A stretch of 64,000 nt of DNA, from positions 2,743,001-2,807,000 of the forward strand of contig JBAGRR010000001.1 in NCBI GenBank assembly GCA_036924835.1. The letters are read 5' to 3'. Position numbers and translations under genes: made by a program. Positions within the stretch are counted from its first letter, which is position 1, and each line of letters starts with the position of its first letter. Source of the stretch: Nitrobacteraceae bacterium AZCC 1564 (lineage in GTDB: Bacteria > Pseudomonadota > Alphaproteobacteria > Rhizobiales > Xanthobacteraceae). Shown here in pieces: positions 26,360 to 39,111 of the stretch. The notes under the pieces were generated by a model that made no database searches, was not told the origin of the DNA, and saw only the letters and a list, made by a program, of their open reading frames with translations.

Positions 26360-27352
26360 ATGGTGAACGACGACTTCGTAACGATGCACATGACAAGTGC
26401 GGAGTTCTCAGGCCCCGATCGCATGGAGGCGTTTCGTGAAACCTACGGACGCCAGGTCATGCGGCTCGAAATCGATCCGCATCCCGATCATCCTTTCGAA
26501 CTCGATTTCATCGTCCGCGGGCTTCCCAGTTTCGGCCTTGCATCAGGCACCCTTTCGCCGACGCGCAATACCCATACGGCGGACATGATCGATAACGACG
26601 ATGTCGTTCTTGTCTTCCCCTCACAGGGCTGCGGCACCCTGCAGCAGATTGGACGCGAAGTTACCATCAGGGATGGCGAGGCGACCTTGATTTCAAACGG
26701 TTCGCCGGGGGTCTTCTATGGCCATGTCCCATCCAACTTGCTGAACTTCCGGTTCGACCGATCATTGCTGTCGTCACTCACGCCGAACGTCGATGCCGCC
26801 TTCGTTCGTCCCATTTCCTGCGACAATCCCGCATTGAAGATGCTGGTCAGGTATGCCGGGATCATGGAAGACACCGATGCGTTGGCCACACCCGAGCTGC
26901 GCCGCGCCGTCGTGCTGCACATGCACGATCTTGCCGGCCTTGCAATCGGCGCAACGCCTGACGGCGCGCAGATCGCAAGGCAACGCGGCGTGCGGATGGC
27001 GCGACTGCGTGCCATCAAGGACGACATCGCAGCCAATCTCTTCCAGCAAAACCTGTCCACCGAGGTGCTAGCAAATCGCCATGGCATCTCGCCGCGTTAC
27101 GTCAACATGCTATTCGAAGCGGAAGGTTTGTCTGTGTCCGAATTCATCCTGACACAGCGCCTGATTCAGGCTCATCGGATGCTATCCGATCCGCGTCTGG
27201 TGAAGCGCGCCATTGGCGCTATTGCGTATGATGTCGGCTTTCGTGACCTGTCCTACTTCAACCGCACATTCCGCCGCCGCTACGGTGCAAAGCCTTCCGA
27301 TATCCGCGCAAATGCATTCATCTCGCCATCATTCGAGGCGGGTTTATCGTAA
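26360..27352 (+). CDS. AraC-family transcriptional regulator
   Basis: A 330-residue regulator. Residues 1-200 form the AraC-type ligand domain of the class that opens with an H-x-F-like capture region and SRGVxLPxG-like beta strands (GREVTIRDGEATLIS). The C-terminal 100 residues hold two helix-turn-helix motifs (STEVLANRHGISPRYVNMLFEAEG and IGAIAYDVGFRDLSYFNRTFRRRYG). It splits the conserved rsfS-rlmH pair and has no adjacent target gene, so it looks like a local insertion. The start is uncertain between GTG 26324 and ATG 26360. Confidence 0.88.
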   Translation: MVNDDFVTMHMTSAEFSGPDRMEAFRETYGRQVMRLEIDPHPDHPFELDFIVRGLPSFGLASGTLSPTRNTHTADMIDNDDVVLVFPSQGCGTLQQIGREVTIRDGEATLISNGSPGVFYGHVPSNLLNFRFDRSLLSSLTPNVDAAFVRPISCDNPALKMLVRYAGIMEDTDALATPELRRAVVLHMHDLAGLAIGATPDGAQIARQRGVRMARLRAIKDDIAANLFQQNLSTEVLANRHGISPRYVNMLFEAEGLSVSEFILTQRLIQAHRMLSDPRLVKRAIGAIAYDVGFRDLSYFNRTFRRRYGAKPSDIRANAFISPSFEAGLS

Positions 27353-27386
27353 ACAACAAACACATGTCCGGCTGCCGTGACGCATG

Positions 27387-27549
27387 CTAGTGGATTTGAC
27401 ATTCGCTACCCACCCGGCCGCGAGTTGGTCAAGCGAATGTCAAATCCAAAACTCCACTAGAAACTTATATTGGCTAGTGGTCCTTTGATTCTCACATTCG
27501 CAGGAAGTACCCCCGAACCGGGGTGCGAATGTTAGAATCGGACCACTAG
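27387..27549 (-). repeat. Twin-hairpin CTAG element, subfamily I
   Basis: Reversed relative to 770-934. Stems ATTTGACATTCGCT and GATTCTAACATTCGCA with complements, spacer AAACTTATATTGG. The right end CTAGGA contributes the AGGA that is the only ribosome-site candidate of rlmH. Confidence 0.9.
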
Positions 27550-27557
27550 GAAATCTC

Positions 27558-28040
27558 ATGCACGTCCTCGTCATTGGCATCGGCCGTCTCAAGCAAGGTC
27601 CCGAACGGGAGCTCGCCGAACGCTATCGCGAACGTTTTGACGACATCAGCCGCAAGCTGGGATTCCGCGGACTTCAGATTCACGAGATTCCGGAAAGCCG
27701 CGCGCGCGATGCGGCGGCACGGATCGCCGAAGAAGCCATGGCAATCACAGCGCTCATTCCTGAAAAATCGTCCATCATTGCCCTCGACGAACGCGGTGAG
27801 AGTATCGACAGTGCCACTTTCGCGCGGCATCTTGGCCGCTGGCGCGACGAATCAGTTCCGAATGCTGTTTTTTTGATCGGCGGCGCGGACGGACTTTCGC
27901 CCGAATTGAGGCGCAAAGCCAAGCTCAGCGTCGCATTCGGCAAAGCGACCTGGCCGCATCAGATGGTGCGTGTCATGTTACTGGAACAAATTTATCGGGC
28001 CGCCACCATTTTGTCCGGCCATCCTTATCACCGCGCATAA
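27558..28040 (+). CDS. rlmH: 23S rRNA pseudouridine-1915 N3-methyltransferase
   Basis: A 160-residue SPOUT methyltransferase that methylates pseudouridine 1915 in helix 69 of 23S rRNA in the assembled ribosome. FLIGGADG forms the SAM knot, LDERGE the substrate loop, and the C-terminus RVMLLEQIYRAATILSGHPYHRA is standard. Full length. Its ribosome site overlaps the preceding hairpin element by two bases. Confidence 0.97.
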   Translation: MHVLVIGIGRLKQGPERELAERYRERFDDISRKLGFRGLQIHEIPESRARDAAARIAEEAMAITALIPEKSSIIALDERGESIDSATFARHLGRWRDESVPNAVFLIGGADGLSPELRRKAKLSVAFGKATWPHQMVRVMLLEQIYRAATILSGHPYHRA

Positions 28041-28064
28041 GTCGGCAGACATATCGAACCGCAC

Positions 28065-29462
28065 GTGACCCACGCGAGAAGCACCGCAAACCCGCTGCCG
28101 ATGCGCAGGTTAATGCAAGGAGCAGCATTGCCCCTGGCTCTGTCATGCGTGCAGGCGGCGGCTCATTTCAACATGGTGACTCCGCTGATTTCGACAGCAG
28201 CCGCCCAGACCGCAAAGACCCAAACCAACAAGACACAGATCGCTGCTCCGGACCCCGAAGCGATCAAGCGACGAACGCAAGAGCTCGAAGCTGCGCGCGA
28301 ACAGCAGAGACAGGCAGCCGAGCAACAAGAAAAACTCAAGGCTGAGATCGCCGCCATCGGCCAGGACCGCGCCAAGCTCAACCAGCAATTGATCGATATC
28401 GCAGCCCGCGTGCGCGATATCGAAAGCCAAATGGCTGATACCGAAGGCCGGCTGCGGCCTTTGGATGCCCGCGAACTTCAGATTCGCGCCTCGCTCGAAT
28501 CCCGTCGGGACGAAATTGCGGAGGTGCTTGCGGCGCTTCAGCGTGCCGGCCGCCGGGCGCCGCCTGCGCTCATCGTCAGACCGGAAGATGCCCTCCAGTC
28601 GCTAAGAACCGCCATGCTGCTCGGCGCAGTCATCCCGGAGATGCGCGTCCGCGCCGCAAAGCTCGCAAGCGACCTGGGTGAACTCGTCACACTGCGCAAA
28701 AACATTTCCGAGGAGCGAGACAGGCTGGCGGCCGATCGCGACAGGCTCAATTCCGACCGTACCCGACTGGCGGCTCTGATCCAGGAACGCCAGAAGAATC
28801 AGGCCGACGTTGAGAAGGATATGGAGGCCGAGCGGCAACGCGCGGTCAACCTCTCGCGGCAGGCCGATACCCTTCAGGACCTGATCGCGAAGATGGAGCA
28901 GGACGTGAAGGCCGCAGCCAAGGCTGCAGCAGCGGCGGAATTGAAAGGAACCCCCACAGCCTTGAACGGAAAGCCGGATCTCGGCGCCCTCAAGGATCCC
29001 GGCCGGCTTAGTCCGGCCATCGCCTTCGCATCGGCCAAAGGCCTATTGGCAATGCCGGTTAATGGAACGAAAATTCGGAATTTTGGCGGTTCCGACGGCG
29101 TGGGTGGCCAGGAAAAGGGCATCTCCATTGCCGCCCGGCCAGGCGCCCAGGTCACAACCCCGTGTGATGGCTGGGTTGTGTATGCGGGGCCCTTCCGAAG
29201 CTATGGACAACTCTTGATCCTCAATGCGGGCGGCGGGTATCATGTATTAATCGCCGGGATGGAACGTATTTCGGTCAACATCGGCCAGTTTGTTCTGACG
29301 GGAGAGCCGGTTGCGACCATGGGAAGCACGTCTCAGGTCGCTTCAATTCTAGCGGCGGCACCCAGCCAGCCAGTCCTCTATGTCGAATTTCGGAAAGACG
29401 GCACTCCAATCGATTCGGGCCCATGGTGGGCCGCTAAACAAGGCGAAAAGGTTCGCGGATGA
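28065..29462 (+). CDS. envC: EnvC-like murein hydrolase activator
   Basis: A 465-residue periplasmic protein: signal-like N-terminus, a long coiled coil (about residues 60-290, rich in Glu, Gln and Arg heptads), then a LytM/M23 domain from about 330. The metal ligands of active M23 peptidases are missing (GVGGQEKGISI replaces the H-x-G-x-D loop and LYVEFRKDG the H-x-EVR strand). As in EnvC, it should therefore activate amidases at division and not cut peptidoglycan itself. GTG start at 28065; the stop overlaps ctpA (ATGA). Confidence 0.9.
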   Translation: MTHARSTANPLPMRRLMQGAALPLALSCVQAAAHFNMVTPLISTAAAQTAKTQTNKTQIAAPDPEAIKRRTQELEAAREQQRQAAEQQEKLKAEIAAIGQDRAKLNQQLIDIAARVRDIESQMADTEGRLRPLDARELQIRASLESRRDEIAEVLAALQRAGRRAPPALIVRPEDALQSLRTAMLLGAVIPEMRVRAAKLASDLGELVTLRKNISEERDRLAADRDRLNSDRTRLAALIQERQKNQADVEKDMEAERQRAVNLSRQADTLQDLIAKMEQDVKAAAKAAAAAELKGTPTALNGKPDLGALKDPGRLSPAIAFASAKGLLAMPVNGTKIRNFGGSDGVGGQEKGISIAARPGAQVTTPCDGWVVYAGPFRSYGQLLILNAGGGYHVLIAGMERISVNIGQFVLTGEPVATMGSTSQVASILAAAPSQPVLYVEFRKDGTPIDSGPWWAAKQGEKVRG

Positions 29463-30805
29463 TGCGTAAGACTTCCCTTATCCTCCTCAGCGCCGCGGCA
29501 GGCGCAGCAGCAACGCTCTTTCTGACACAGCCGCGCGCTGCTTTGGTCGGATCGACAGCGCGCGCCGCATCGTCCGATACTTATCGCCAGCTCAATCTGT
29601 TCGGCGATGTGTTCGAGCGCGTCCGCAGCGATTACGTCGAGAAGCCGGATGACAGCAAGCTGGTCGAAACCGCAATCAGCGGCATGCTGAGTGGTCTTGA
29701 TCCGCACTCGAGCTACATGGATGCCAAGAGCTTCCGCGACATGCAGGTGCAGACGCGCGGTGAGTTCGGCGGTCTCGGCATCGAAGTCACGATGGAAGAC
29801 GGCCTGATCAAGGTCGTCTCGCCGATCGACGATACCCCTGCGTCGAAGGCCGGCATCATGGCCAACGACATCATCACCAATCTCGACGACGAAGCAGTTC
29901 AGGGTCTGACTCTGAACCAGGCCGTCGAGAAGATGCGCGGTCCGGTCAACACCAAGATTAGGCTGAAGATCATCCGCAAGGGACAGGATAAGCCGATCGA
30001 GGTGACGCTGACCCGCGATAACATCCGTGTCCGCTCTGTGCGTGCCCGCGTCGAGGCCGACGACATTGCCTATATCCGCATCACGACCTTCAACGAGCAG
30101 ACCACCGAAGGCCTGAAGCGCGAGATGGCCAACCTCACCCAGCAGATCGGTCCGGACAAGATCAAGGGCTACATCCTCGACCTTCGCAACAACCCGGGCG
30201 GACTGCTTGAGGAAGCCGTATCGGTCTCCGACGCATTCCTTGATCGCGGTGAGATCGTCTCCACCCGCGGCCGCAATCCCGAGGAAACCCAACGCCGCGC
30301 CGCAAAGCCCGGCGACCTCGCCAAGGGCAAGCCGGTGATCGTGCTGATCAACGGCGGTTCGGCATCGGCTTCGGAAATCGTCGCGGGCGCGTTGCAGGAT
30401 CACAAGCGCGCAACGCTGCTGGGCACCCGCTCATTCGGCAAGGGATCGGTGCAGACCATTATCCCACTCGGCTCGGGCAATGGTGCGCTCCGGCTGACGA
30501 CTGCGCGCTACTTCACGCCGTCAGGCAAGTCGATTCAGGCCAAGGGCATCATCCCGGATATCGAAGTCCTGCAGGACGTGCCTGATGAGTTGAAGTCGAA
30601 GACCGACACCAAGGGCGAGGCCTCGTTGCGCGGCCACCTCAAGGCGGAAGGTCAGGAAGAGACCGGTTCGCAGTCGTACGTGCCGCCGGATGCCAAGGAC
30701 GACAAGGCCCTGAAGATGGCTGATGACCTGCTGCATGGCATCAAACAGACCACCTCGGCGCCAACGCCCACCGACAAAGCGAGCAACAACAAGGCTGCCA
30801 ACTAA
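29459..30805 (+). CDS. ctpA: C-terminal processing peptidase CtpA (S41)
   Basis: A 448-residue exported serine protease: signal peptide (LILLSAAAGAAATLF), PDZ domain at about residues 85-170, then the S41 catalytic domain with the Ser in NGGSASASE and the Lys in SFGKGS 25 residues apart. The tail is low-complexity and hydrophilic. It processes or degrades envelope proteins; the coupling with envC, a common pair in alphaproteobacteria, points to cell-wall hydrolase control. Confidence 0.95.
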   Translation: MMRKTSLILLSAAAGAAATLFLTQPRAALVGSTARAASSDTYRQLNLFGDVFERVRSDYVEKPDDSKLVETAISGMLSGLDPHSSYMDAKSFRDMQVQTRGEFGGLGIEVTMEDGLIKVVSPIDDTPASKAGIMANDIITNLDDEAVQGLTLNQAVEKMRGPVNTKIRLKIIRKGQDKPIEVTLTRDNIRVRSVRARVEADDIAYIRITTFNEQTTEGLKREMANLTQQIGPDKIKGYILDLRNNPGGLLEEAVSVSDAFLDRGEIVSTRGRNPEETQRRAAKPGDLAKGKPVIVLINGGSASASEIVAGALQDHKRATLLGTRSFGKGSVQTIIPLGSGNGALRLTTARYFTPSGKSIQAKGIIPDIEVLQDVPDELKSKTDTKGEASLRGHLKAEGQEETGSQSYVPPDAKDDKALKMADDLLHGIKQTTSAPTPTDKASNNKAAN

Positions 30806-30832
30806 CAGACGCTCAAAACGTCGATCGGATTC

Positions 30833-30857
30833 GGGCGGCCCTCGGGCCGCCCTTTTC
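30833..30857 (+). terminator. Terminator after ctpA
   Basis: GGGCGGCC and GGCCGCCC arms around CTCG, followed by TTTTCGTT. Confidence 0.85.
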
Positions 30858-30963
30858 GTTGGCGTCACACGCAAACTATCCCGATGACACGCGCCTGTAC
30901 GTGCGGCCCGCTCGTCGCGGTCGTGCTAGGATTCCGCCGATTGATTCGCGAGGTTGATTGGCA

Positions 30964-32163
30964 GTGACCACCGACGATCTGAGCGCCCCACTCGGGCAGG
31001 ATCGGCCGCGCAGACGGCGATTCCAGCTTCCCTTCACAGCGCCGCAGGCACTGACCGCTCTATTCGGTCTTTTTCTTGCGATCTTTGTCGGGTTCGCCAT
31101 TTTCAACAATGATCCGCTGGGTGGTGAGCCGATCGCCAGGGTCGCCTACAACTCGCCCTCGTCATCAACCGACAAATCTGCGCCACCGCCCGCCACCGCC
31201 CCTCAGGCCCAAGCGCCGGCAGGCGAAGCGCCAAAGGTGGTGCCAGGACAGCAAACCGTCACGATTATCGACGGCTCCAGCGGCAACCGTCAGGACGTTG
31301 TGATCGGAGGCGGGTCCAACAACTCGGCTAAGAGCGACGATTCGTCAGCGCCGGTAGCCGACGTCAATCCAAAGCTGCTCGAAGCGTCGCGCTATGGCAT
31401 GATTCCAACGGTCGCTGGCAGCCTGAAGCCGTTTCGTGCCTATGCCGCCGGAAGTGACGTCGAGCGGGCCAACGCCGCAAAGACGCCAAGCATCGCCATT
31501 GTCATTACAGGGCTCGGCGTCGGCGCAGCCAAGACGACTGAAGCAATTCTCAAACTTCCCGGCGCGGTCACCCTGGCTTTCACACCGTATGGCTCCGATC
31601 CTGCCAAGCTCGTGACGCGGGCTCGCGCACAAAAGCACGAGGTGCTGTTGCAGGTGCCGATGGAGCCGTTCGATTATCCTGACAACGACCCCGGTCCGCA
31701 GACTCTTTTGACATCGCTTGGTCCGGAACAAAACCTCGACCGTCTTGCGTGGCATATGAGCCGGTTCCAGGGATATGTCGGCATTGCGAATTTCATGGGA
31801 TCGCGCCTGCTAGCCAGCGATGCGGTGTTGAAGCCTATCATTCAGGATGCAGCCAAGCGCGGACTGGCCTATCTGGACGACGGCTCTGTCTCGCGAAGCG
31901 TCGCCGGTGTTCTCGCCGATAGCATCAGCATGCCCTACGCCAAGGCTGACGTGAGCATCGATACTTTGCCCACCGCCCTCGATATCGACCGCGCCCTGAC
32001 GAAACTCGAGACATTGGCGCGAGAGCGCGGCTCCGCCATCGGGGTGGCTTCGGCATTGCCGGTGTCGATCGAACGGATAGGGAACTGGGCAAAGGAGCTT
32101 GAGCGACGCGGTATCACACTTGTGCCGTTGACAACGGTAATGCTGAAACCAAAATCAAGCTGA
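30964..32163 (+). CDS. Divergent polysaccharide deacetylase family protein
   Basis: A protein of about 399 residues: cytoplasmic basic N-terminus, one membrane span (about 25-47), a Pro/Ala/Ser-rich linker, then a C-terminal domain beginning SIAIVITGLGVGAAKT that matches the YibQ/divergent polysaccharide deacetylase family. In this family the metal site is partly retained; here VPMEPFDYPDNDPG and NFMGSRLLASD are visible. The GTG at 30964 is preferred over TTG 30958. It commonly follows envC and ctpA, supporting a role at the cell wall. Confidence 0.87.
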   Translation: MTTDDLSAPLGQDRPRRRRFQLPFTAPQALTALFGLFLAIFVGFAIFNNDPLGGEPIARVAYNSPSSSTDKSAPPPATAPQAQAPAGEAPKVVPGQQTVTIIDGSSGNRQDVVIGGGSNNSAKSDDSSAPVADVNPKLLEASRYGMIPTVAGSLKPFRAYAAGSDVERANAAKTPSIAIVITGLGVGAAKTTEAILKLPGAVTLAFTPYGSDPAKLVTRARAQKHEVLLQVPMEPFDYPDNDPGPQTLLTSLGPEQNLDRLAWHMSRFQGYVGIANFMGSRLLASDAVLKPIIQDAAKRGLAYLDDGSVSRSVAGVLADSISMPYAKADVSIDTLPTALDIDRALTKLETLARERGSAIGVASALPVSIERIGNWAKELERRGITLVPLTTVMLKPKSS

Positions 32164-32165
32164 AC

Positions 32166-32332
32166 CTAGTGTCCCGAATCCAAAGTTCGCCTCGTGTTGC
32201 GGCACGCTCCGTAGCGAACTTTGGATTCGAGAGGACACTAGCAAATTTATGATGCTAGTGTGGTTTAGGTTCAGAAGTTCGCTGGAAGGACTCGCGGGAA
32301 AGACAGAGCGAACTTCTGAACCACCACACTAA
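32166..32332 (+). repeat. Twin-hairpin CTAG element, subfamily II (clearest copy)
   Basis: Hairpin 1: CTAGTGTCC end, stem AATCCAAAGTTCGC, long loop, complementary stem, GGACACTAG. Spacer CAAATTTATGATG. Hairpin 2: CTAGTGTGG end, stem GGTTCAGAAGTTCGCT and complement, CCACACTA. The same subfamily occurs at 43219-43385 and 44130-44295. Confidence 0.92.
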
Positions 32333-32422
32333 GGGCCGGTCTCCGGTTCGATCACACATCATGGTGCACACGGGCGCGGGAGCGCTCGCCTAAAAACGGC
32401 TCACGACCAGGGATTTTGCAGG

Positions 32423-32923
32423 ATGGCGCGTTACGACGATCTGCCCTATCGGACCTGTGTCGGGATGATGCTGATCAACGCGGAAGGGCTGGTGTTTATC
32501 GGGCGCCGCGCAGGTGGACCGGAACACGTTGACCAAACCCATGTCTGGCAGATGCCGCAGGGCGGCGTCGATGCTGGCGAAGACACCTGGGCCGCTGCCA
32601 AGCGCGAGCTTTACGAAGAAACCAATGCCCGGTCGGTCGAGAAGCTCGGCGAGGTCGCCGAATGGCTGACCTATGACATCCCGCGCACCGTCGCCGGGCG
32701 CGCTTGGAAAGGGCGTTTTCGCGGTCAGAAGCAAAAGTGGTACGCCATTCGCTTCACCGGCAAGGACAACGAGATCAACATCGTCTCCCCTGCCGGACAC
32801 AAGCCGGAATTCGTCGCCTGGCGCTGGGAGCCGATGAAGAACCTTCCTGAGCTCATCGTGCCCTTCAAGCGGCCGGTCTACGAGCGCGTGGTCAAGGAAT
32901 TTTCAAAGTTCGCCGGCAAATAA
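32423..32923 (+). CDS. rppH: RNA pyrophosphohydrolase
   Basis: A 166-residue Nudix hydrolase that removes pyrophosphate from mRNA 5' ends to start decay. The Nudix box [23 protein letters not shown] is complete, and [11 protein letters not shown] and the WYAIRF strand are typical of RppH/IalA. It converges on the atp operon with a shared bidirectional terminator. Confidence 0.95.
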   Translation: MARYDDLPYRTCVGMMLINAEGLVFIGRRAGGPEHVDQTHVWQMPQGGVDAGEDTWAAAKRELYEETNARSVEKLGEVAEWLTYDIPRTVAGRAWKGRFRGQKQKWYAIRFTGKDNEINIVSPAGHKPEFVAWRWEPMKNLPELIVPFKRPVYERVVKEFSKFAGK

Positions 32924-32931
32924 GCCCGCAA

Positions 32932-32963
32932 TAAAAAAGCCCCGCAAATGCGGGGCTTTTTTA
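32932..32963. terminator. Bidirectional terminator between rppH and atpC
   Basis: AAGCCCCGCA and TGCGGGGCTT arms, with T-runs on both strands (AAAAAA before, TTTTTT after). It serves both convergent units. Confidence 0.92.
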
Positions 32964-32980
32964 TCGAATTGATGTGCGAA

Positions 32981-33391
32981 TTAATGCATCGCCGTCGAAG
33001 TGATGTAGGTCTGGATCGCCTTGAAGTGATCGAGCCGGGTGATCGCGCGGTCAAGCTCGTTGCCCGGTTCTTCTTCTTTCAGGTTCTCTTCCATCTCCGC
33101 AATCTGATTGGCGAACGCGACCCTGTCGAGTTCAGCCAGGGACGTTGCGGTATCAGCGAGCACCGTAAGGCCCTTCTCGGAGATTTCCGCGAGGCCGCCG
33201 AGCACGATGATCTTCTCGTGCTTGCCGCCGACAGTGACTGTCATAATGCCCGGGCGGACGCTCGCCACCAGCGGCGAATGACCGGCCATCACGCCGAAAT
33301 CCCCGTCGACGCCGGGAATATCGACCTGCTCGACTTCACCCGAAAAGGCGATCTTTTCTGGCGAAACAAGATCGAAGTGAAATGTGGCCAT
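32981..33391 (-). CDS. atpC: ATP synthase F1 subunit epsilon
   Basis: A 136-residue subunit of the central stalk, which couples rotation and inhibits hydrolysis. The N-terminal beta domain ([40 protein letters not shown]) is intact, followed by the helical C-terminus. Last gene of the leftward atp operon, 5 bp after atpD. Confidence 0.96.
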   Translation of the reverse strand: MATFHFDLVSPEKIAFSGEVEQVDIPGVDGDFGVMAGHSPLVASVRPGIMTVTVGGKHEKIIVLGGLAEISEKGLTVLADTATSLAELDRVAFANQIAEMEENLKEEEPGNELDRAITRLDHFKAIQTYITSTAMH

Positions 33392-33396
33392 CGTGA

Positions 33397-34854
<1,458 letters not shown>

Positions 34855-35259
34855 TTAAACGGCGGTCAATTTGACGGGCACGTTGCCCTTGGTCGCCTTC
34901 GAATACGGGCAAATGGTGTGGGCATCTTCGATCAGCGCCTGCAGCTTGTCCTTGTCTGCTCCCGGCAGCGCGACCTTCAATTCCGCTGCCAGCGAGAACG
35001 CGCCGTCGTTGACGTTGAGCGTCACTTCGCAGGTCACCTTGGCGGCCTGACCGTCCAACCCATGCTTCTTGGCAAGAACCAGGATGGCCTGACCAAAGCA
35101 CGCCGACCAGCCCAGCGCGAATAACTGCTCCGGGTTGTGACCATCGCCGGTGCCGCCGAGATCCTTCGGCAAGGCCATGGCGAGTGCGAGACCGCCATTC
35201 TCGATAACCGCACGTCCGTTGCGTCCGCCTGACGTCGTAGCCTTCGTGACATAAGCCAT
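34855..35259 (-). CDS. Ohr/OsmC-family organic hydroperoxide reductase inside the atp operon
   Basis: A 134-residue peroxidase-type protein. The two reactive cysteines are at 54 (WSACFGQAIL) and 117 (HTICPYSKATKGN), spaced as in Ohr, and the N-terminus keeps the RNGRA and GTGDGHNPEQLFA elements. It would reduce organic peroxides, normally with a lipoylated partner. It lies between atpG (11 bp) and atpD (27 bp) on the same strand, so it must be cotranscribed with ATP synthase. No OhrR-type regulator is nearby. Confidence 0.93.
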   Translation of the reverse strand: MAYVTKATTSGGRNGRAVIENGGLALAMALPKDLGGTGDGHNPEQLFALGWSACFGQAILVLAKKHGLDGQAAKVTCEVTLNVNDGAFSLAAELKVALPGADKDKLQALIEDAHTICPYSKATKGNVPVKLTAV

Positions 35260-35270
35260 CGTGCCCCTCC

Positions 35271-36152
35271 TCAGATTGCCTCTGCACCGGAGATGATTTC
35301 GATGAGTTCTTTCGTAATCATCGCCTGGCGAGTGCGGTTGTAGACCAGCGTCTGCTTGCGGATCATGTCACCCGCGTTGCGGGTCGCATTGTCCATGGCG
35401 GTCATCTGCGCACCATAGAACGACGCGTTGTTCTCCAGCAGAGCGCGGAAAATCTGCACTGCGAGGTTGCGCGGCAGCAGGTCTGCGAGGATTTCCTCCT
35501 CGGCCGGCTCATAGTCGTACACCGCGTTCGAGGCGTTCTTGCCCTCTTCCTTCGCCTCGAGCACCAGCGGGATGATCTGCTGGGCGGTCGGGACCTGGGC
35601 GATTACCGACTTAAAGCGTGAATAGAACAGCGTGCAGACATCGAAGTCGCCCGCATCGAACATCGCGGTAACTTTCTTCGCGATCTCCTCAGCGTTCTTA
35701 AACCCGAGCACCTTCACAGAGCGCAGCTCCATGTGCCCGACGATCTGCTTTTCAAACTGGCGGCGCAGCTGCTCATAGCCCTTGCGGCCAACACAGAAGA
35801 ACCTGACCTCTTTGCCCTGGTTCATCAGGGCCAGTGCACGCTCACGTGCCAGACGCACGATGGAGGAGTTGAACGCGCCGGACAGGCCGCGCTCACCCGT
35901 GCAAACCAACAGCAGATGCACCTTGTCGCTGCCGGTCCCAGCAAGCAGCGCCGGCGCGGTGCCGGAACCGTTGGCGGCGCCAGCAATATTGGAAATCACA
36001 GCATCCATACGCTCAGCGTAAGGACGCGCAGCTTCGGCAGCGGTCTGGGCGCGGCGCAATTTCGACGCGGCCACCATCTGCATGGCCTTGGTGATCTTCT
36101 GCGTCGCCTTGGTGGAGGCGATGCGGACGCGCATGTCCTTGAGAGACGCCAT
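35271..36152 (-). CDS. atpG: ATP synthase F1 subunit gamma
   Basis: A 293-residue rotor shaft. The N-terminal helix [36 protein letters not shown] and the C-terminal [40 protein letters not shown] form the coiled coil. Complete. It is followed by ohr instead of directly by atpD. Confidence 0.97.
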   Translation of the reverse strand: MASLKDMRVRIASTKATQKITKAMQMVAASKLRRAQTAAEAARPYAERMDAVISNIAGAANGSGTAPALLAGTGSDKVHLLLVCTGERGLSGAFNSSIVRLARERALALMNQGKEVRFFCVGRKGYEQLRRQFEKQIVGHMELRSVKVLGFKNAEEIAKKVTAMFDAGDFDVCTLFYSRFKSVIAQVPTAQQIIPLVLEAKEEGKNASNAVYDYEPAEEEILADLLPRNLAVQIFRALLENNASFYGAQMTAMDNATRNAGDMIRKQTLVYNRTRQAMITKELIEIISGAEAI

Positions 36153-36212
36153 TCTTTATCTCACCCTGACGATCCAACGCTTAGCCGGATCGCAAATCCC
36201 TCTGTCGTCATG

Positions 36213-36286
36213 CCCGGCCGTACGCCGGGCATCCCGTCTCAAATGTGTACGCACAAGGCGTGAATGGCCGAAGCGAACTTCGGCCA
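36213..36286 (-). other. Two hairpins between atpA and atpG
   Basis: ATGCCCGGCC/GCCGGGCAT with loop GTAC (36213-36233) resembles a dispersed Bradyrhizobium palindrome. ATGGCCGAAG/CTTCGGCCAT with loop CGAA (36263-36286) starts 10 nt beyond the atpA stop. Neither has a T-run; processing or stability signals are more likely than termination. Confidence 0.5.
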
Positions 36287-36296
36287 TTGGAAAAAA

Positions 36297-38389
<2,093 letters not shown>

Positions 38390-39111
38390 AAAAAAGCTCT
38401 CTAGCTGATGAATGCCCAAGGAAACGACCATCGCCACCGTACGGTGCCGTGACGGCACCAAGCGATTCAAGTCCTTGGAATTCAAGCGGGACTTCGATTT
38501 TTGGCCGGAGCGACCTACCCAGCAGCCCAAAATCGCGGTTTTGCTAACATAGGGCGCGCGCAGGTGCAACAAGACGGCGTTTGCAGAGATGTTTTTCACG
38601 ACGCCGGTTTGTCGCAGCCGATGATACGTCGCGCCACCCACTCGCCGTCCGGCTCACAAGCCCACCGATCCCCATCAGACGTTACCTCGTCTGGGCGACC
38701 GAATCATCGCCGCCCAGTTCCAGCCCCCAGCGGCAACGCCAATCCTGCCGCAAAAAATTTCATCCACCACGCGTTGCAGAAGGTCAACGGAACGTCCCTC
38801 TCACGGCATTCGTCCATTCCGGCCGCGCATACCTGAGGCCATTACGGTTTCTTTACGTTTACTTGAGGTTGTCAACAATTTGGCGCGTTATACAGTATAG
38901 GTAAGTAATACTGATGTAATACCTGTTGATAAATACAGATTATGGAAAACATAGAAGTTAACGCTGCATTTTAAACATAATTGTACCATTCGATTGGAAC
39001 GATTTGATTGCCGTGCTTATGCCTCATTATTGAATGATCCACCGCGCGTCGTAACAACTGGCTCGATATAGCCAGGCGATGGATTGCAATACCAATTAGG
39101 GGATTAGCTGT
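38390..39111. other. Intergenic region, AT-rich right half
   Basis: 38390-38860 should carry the atp promoter (leftward) and holds only weak open frames. 38865-39110 is unusually AT-rich for this genome, with several TTAA and TAATA tracts, and leads into rlpA. No terminator or RNA gene is recognised. Confidence 0.5.
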
